From Lachnospiraceae bacterium (GTDB lineage: Bacteria; Bacillota; Clostridia; Lachnospirales; Lachnospiraceae): a stretch of 64,000 nt of DNA. The notes beneath the pieces are model-generated. The model ran no database searches. It was not told where the DNA came from and worked only from the letters and a program-made list of their open reading frames with translations. The translations under genes and the position numbers were made by a program. The stretch covers positions 115,434-179,433 of the forward strand of contig JAFQOW010000040.1 in NCBI GenBank assembly GCA_017412055.1. The letters are read 5' to 3'. Positions 63,810 to 64,000 of the stretch are shown here, piece after piece; the stretch's first letter is position 1; every line of letters starts with the position of its first letter.

Positions 63810-63863
63810 GCGGAGCGTTTTTTATGATATAGGAAGTTCAGAGAACTTTCCTATATCATAAAA
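63810..63863. repeat. Dispersed hairpin repeat, copy 2
   Basis: GCGGAGCG plus a T-run is followed by an AT-rich inverted repeat (63820-63839 with 63843-63863) around GTTC-AGA-GAAC. It has the same composition as the element at 15135-15193 but with different arm bases that keep pairing. No plus-strand gene ends just upstream here, so it is not simply a gene's terminator. Confidence 0.6.
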
Positions 63864-63906
63864 ATACGGAGTAAAGATTTTGTTGGTTGAATAAGAAAAT
63901 AAAAGA

Positions 63907-64000
63907 TGAGAGTGAACATCCTTAGTGATATAATGGTTTCGCTAAAAACAAACACCAAGAAGGAGTCACTCTCATGAATATTATAGCACTATTAGAAACT
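63907..64000 (+). CDS. Start of an unidentified gene at the window edge (coding from 63974)
   Basis: The first nine codons MNIIALLET (63974-64000) follow AAGGAG by six to seven bases. A 9-bp inverted repeat TGAGAGTGA (63907-63915) and TCACTCTCA (63966-63974) brackets the leader and reaches into the start codon. This might be the end of a mobile element or an operator. Too little coding sequence is visible to name the product. Confidence 0.4.

Noticed and set aside
63502..63861. 119-codon plus-strand ORF near the window end
   Set aside because: Antisense to the BlaI-type gene and across its operator; low-complexity translation.

Overview
The window looks like chromosomal DNA of a low-GC, Gram-positive anaerobe of the Clostridia, most likely a Lachnospiraceae-type gut bacterium. 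This rests on the AT-rich sequence, strong AGGAGG-type ribosome binding sites, a T-box leader, lipoprotein signal peptides, an Agr-type quorum-sensing system, a Spo0A-like response regulator and a maltodextrin/starch locus of the kind seen in gut Firmicutes. Genus and species cannot be fixed from the sequence alone. Almost all genes lie on the minus strand.

Housekeeping block A (1-3.4 kb and 15.2-22.7 kb). rsmA (cut by the window edge), tatD and metG with a Met T-box leader are followed, after a 12-kb interruption, by a marR gene with a 50-aa partner, rsmI, trmN6, ricT/yaaT, holB, yaaR, a guanylate-kinase-like gene, a yaaO-like PLP decarboxylase and a CheY-like regulator. From memory this is the Bacillus yaaO-tmk-yaaQ-yaaR-holB-yaaT-yabA-trmN6-rsmI-abrB-metS-tatD-ksgA order read backwards. 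The interrupting segment (3.4-15.1 kb) holds an ABC exporter with two membrane subunits, two lipoproteins under near-identical promoters, a DHH phosphoesterase operon with an 833-aa exported protein of unknown role, and a DUF885 lipoprotein.

Accessory signalling island (22.7-39.9 kb). It contains small exported or membrane proteins, gene relics and a secreted-protein gene broken by in-frame TGA codons. Next come a complete agr system (agrA, agrC, agrB, agrD) with duplicated regulatory blocks in front of agrB and agrD, and three MacB-like ABC transporters with a lipoprotein and a small secreted protein. Last is a two-component system made of a Spo0A-like regulator and a multi-TM GHKL kinase. 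Both genes of that system are preceded by arrays of a 10-bp repeat resembling the Spo0A box, and a 15-codon ORF with an ideal ribosome binding site lies antisense between them. The kinase/regulator/peptide/repeat arrangement is the best candidate for an undescribed system here.

Starch/maltodextrin locus (39.9-49.6 kb). An exported GH13 amylase with a starch-binding domain, a MalEFG-type importer, an intracellular neopullulanase-type GH13 enzyme and a starch-binding lipoprotein lie beside a divergent LacI-family regulator. Tandem operator palindromes sit just downstream of the -10 of the operon promoter.

Final part (49.7-64 kb). A GNAT acetyltransferase, a four-gene ABC-2 exporter with two different ATPases, a LytTR/GHKL two-component pair, gatCAB (GatA with an unusual insertion), an MsbA-like ABC exporter, and a BlaR1/BlaI-type pair with a perfect 15-bp operator dyad. 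The window ends in a repeat hairpin also found at 15.15 kb and the first nine codons of an unidentified gene. I saw no tRNA, rRNA or CRISPR array.
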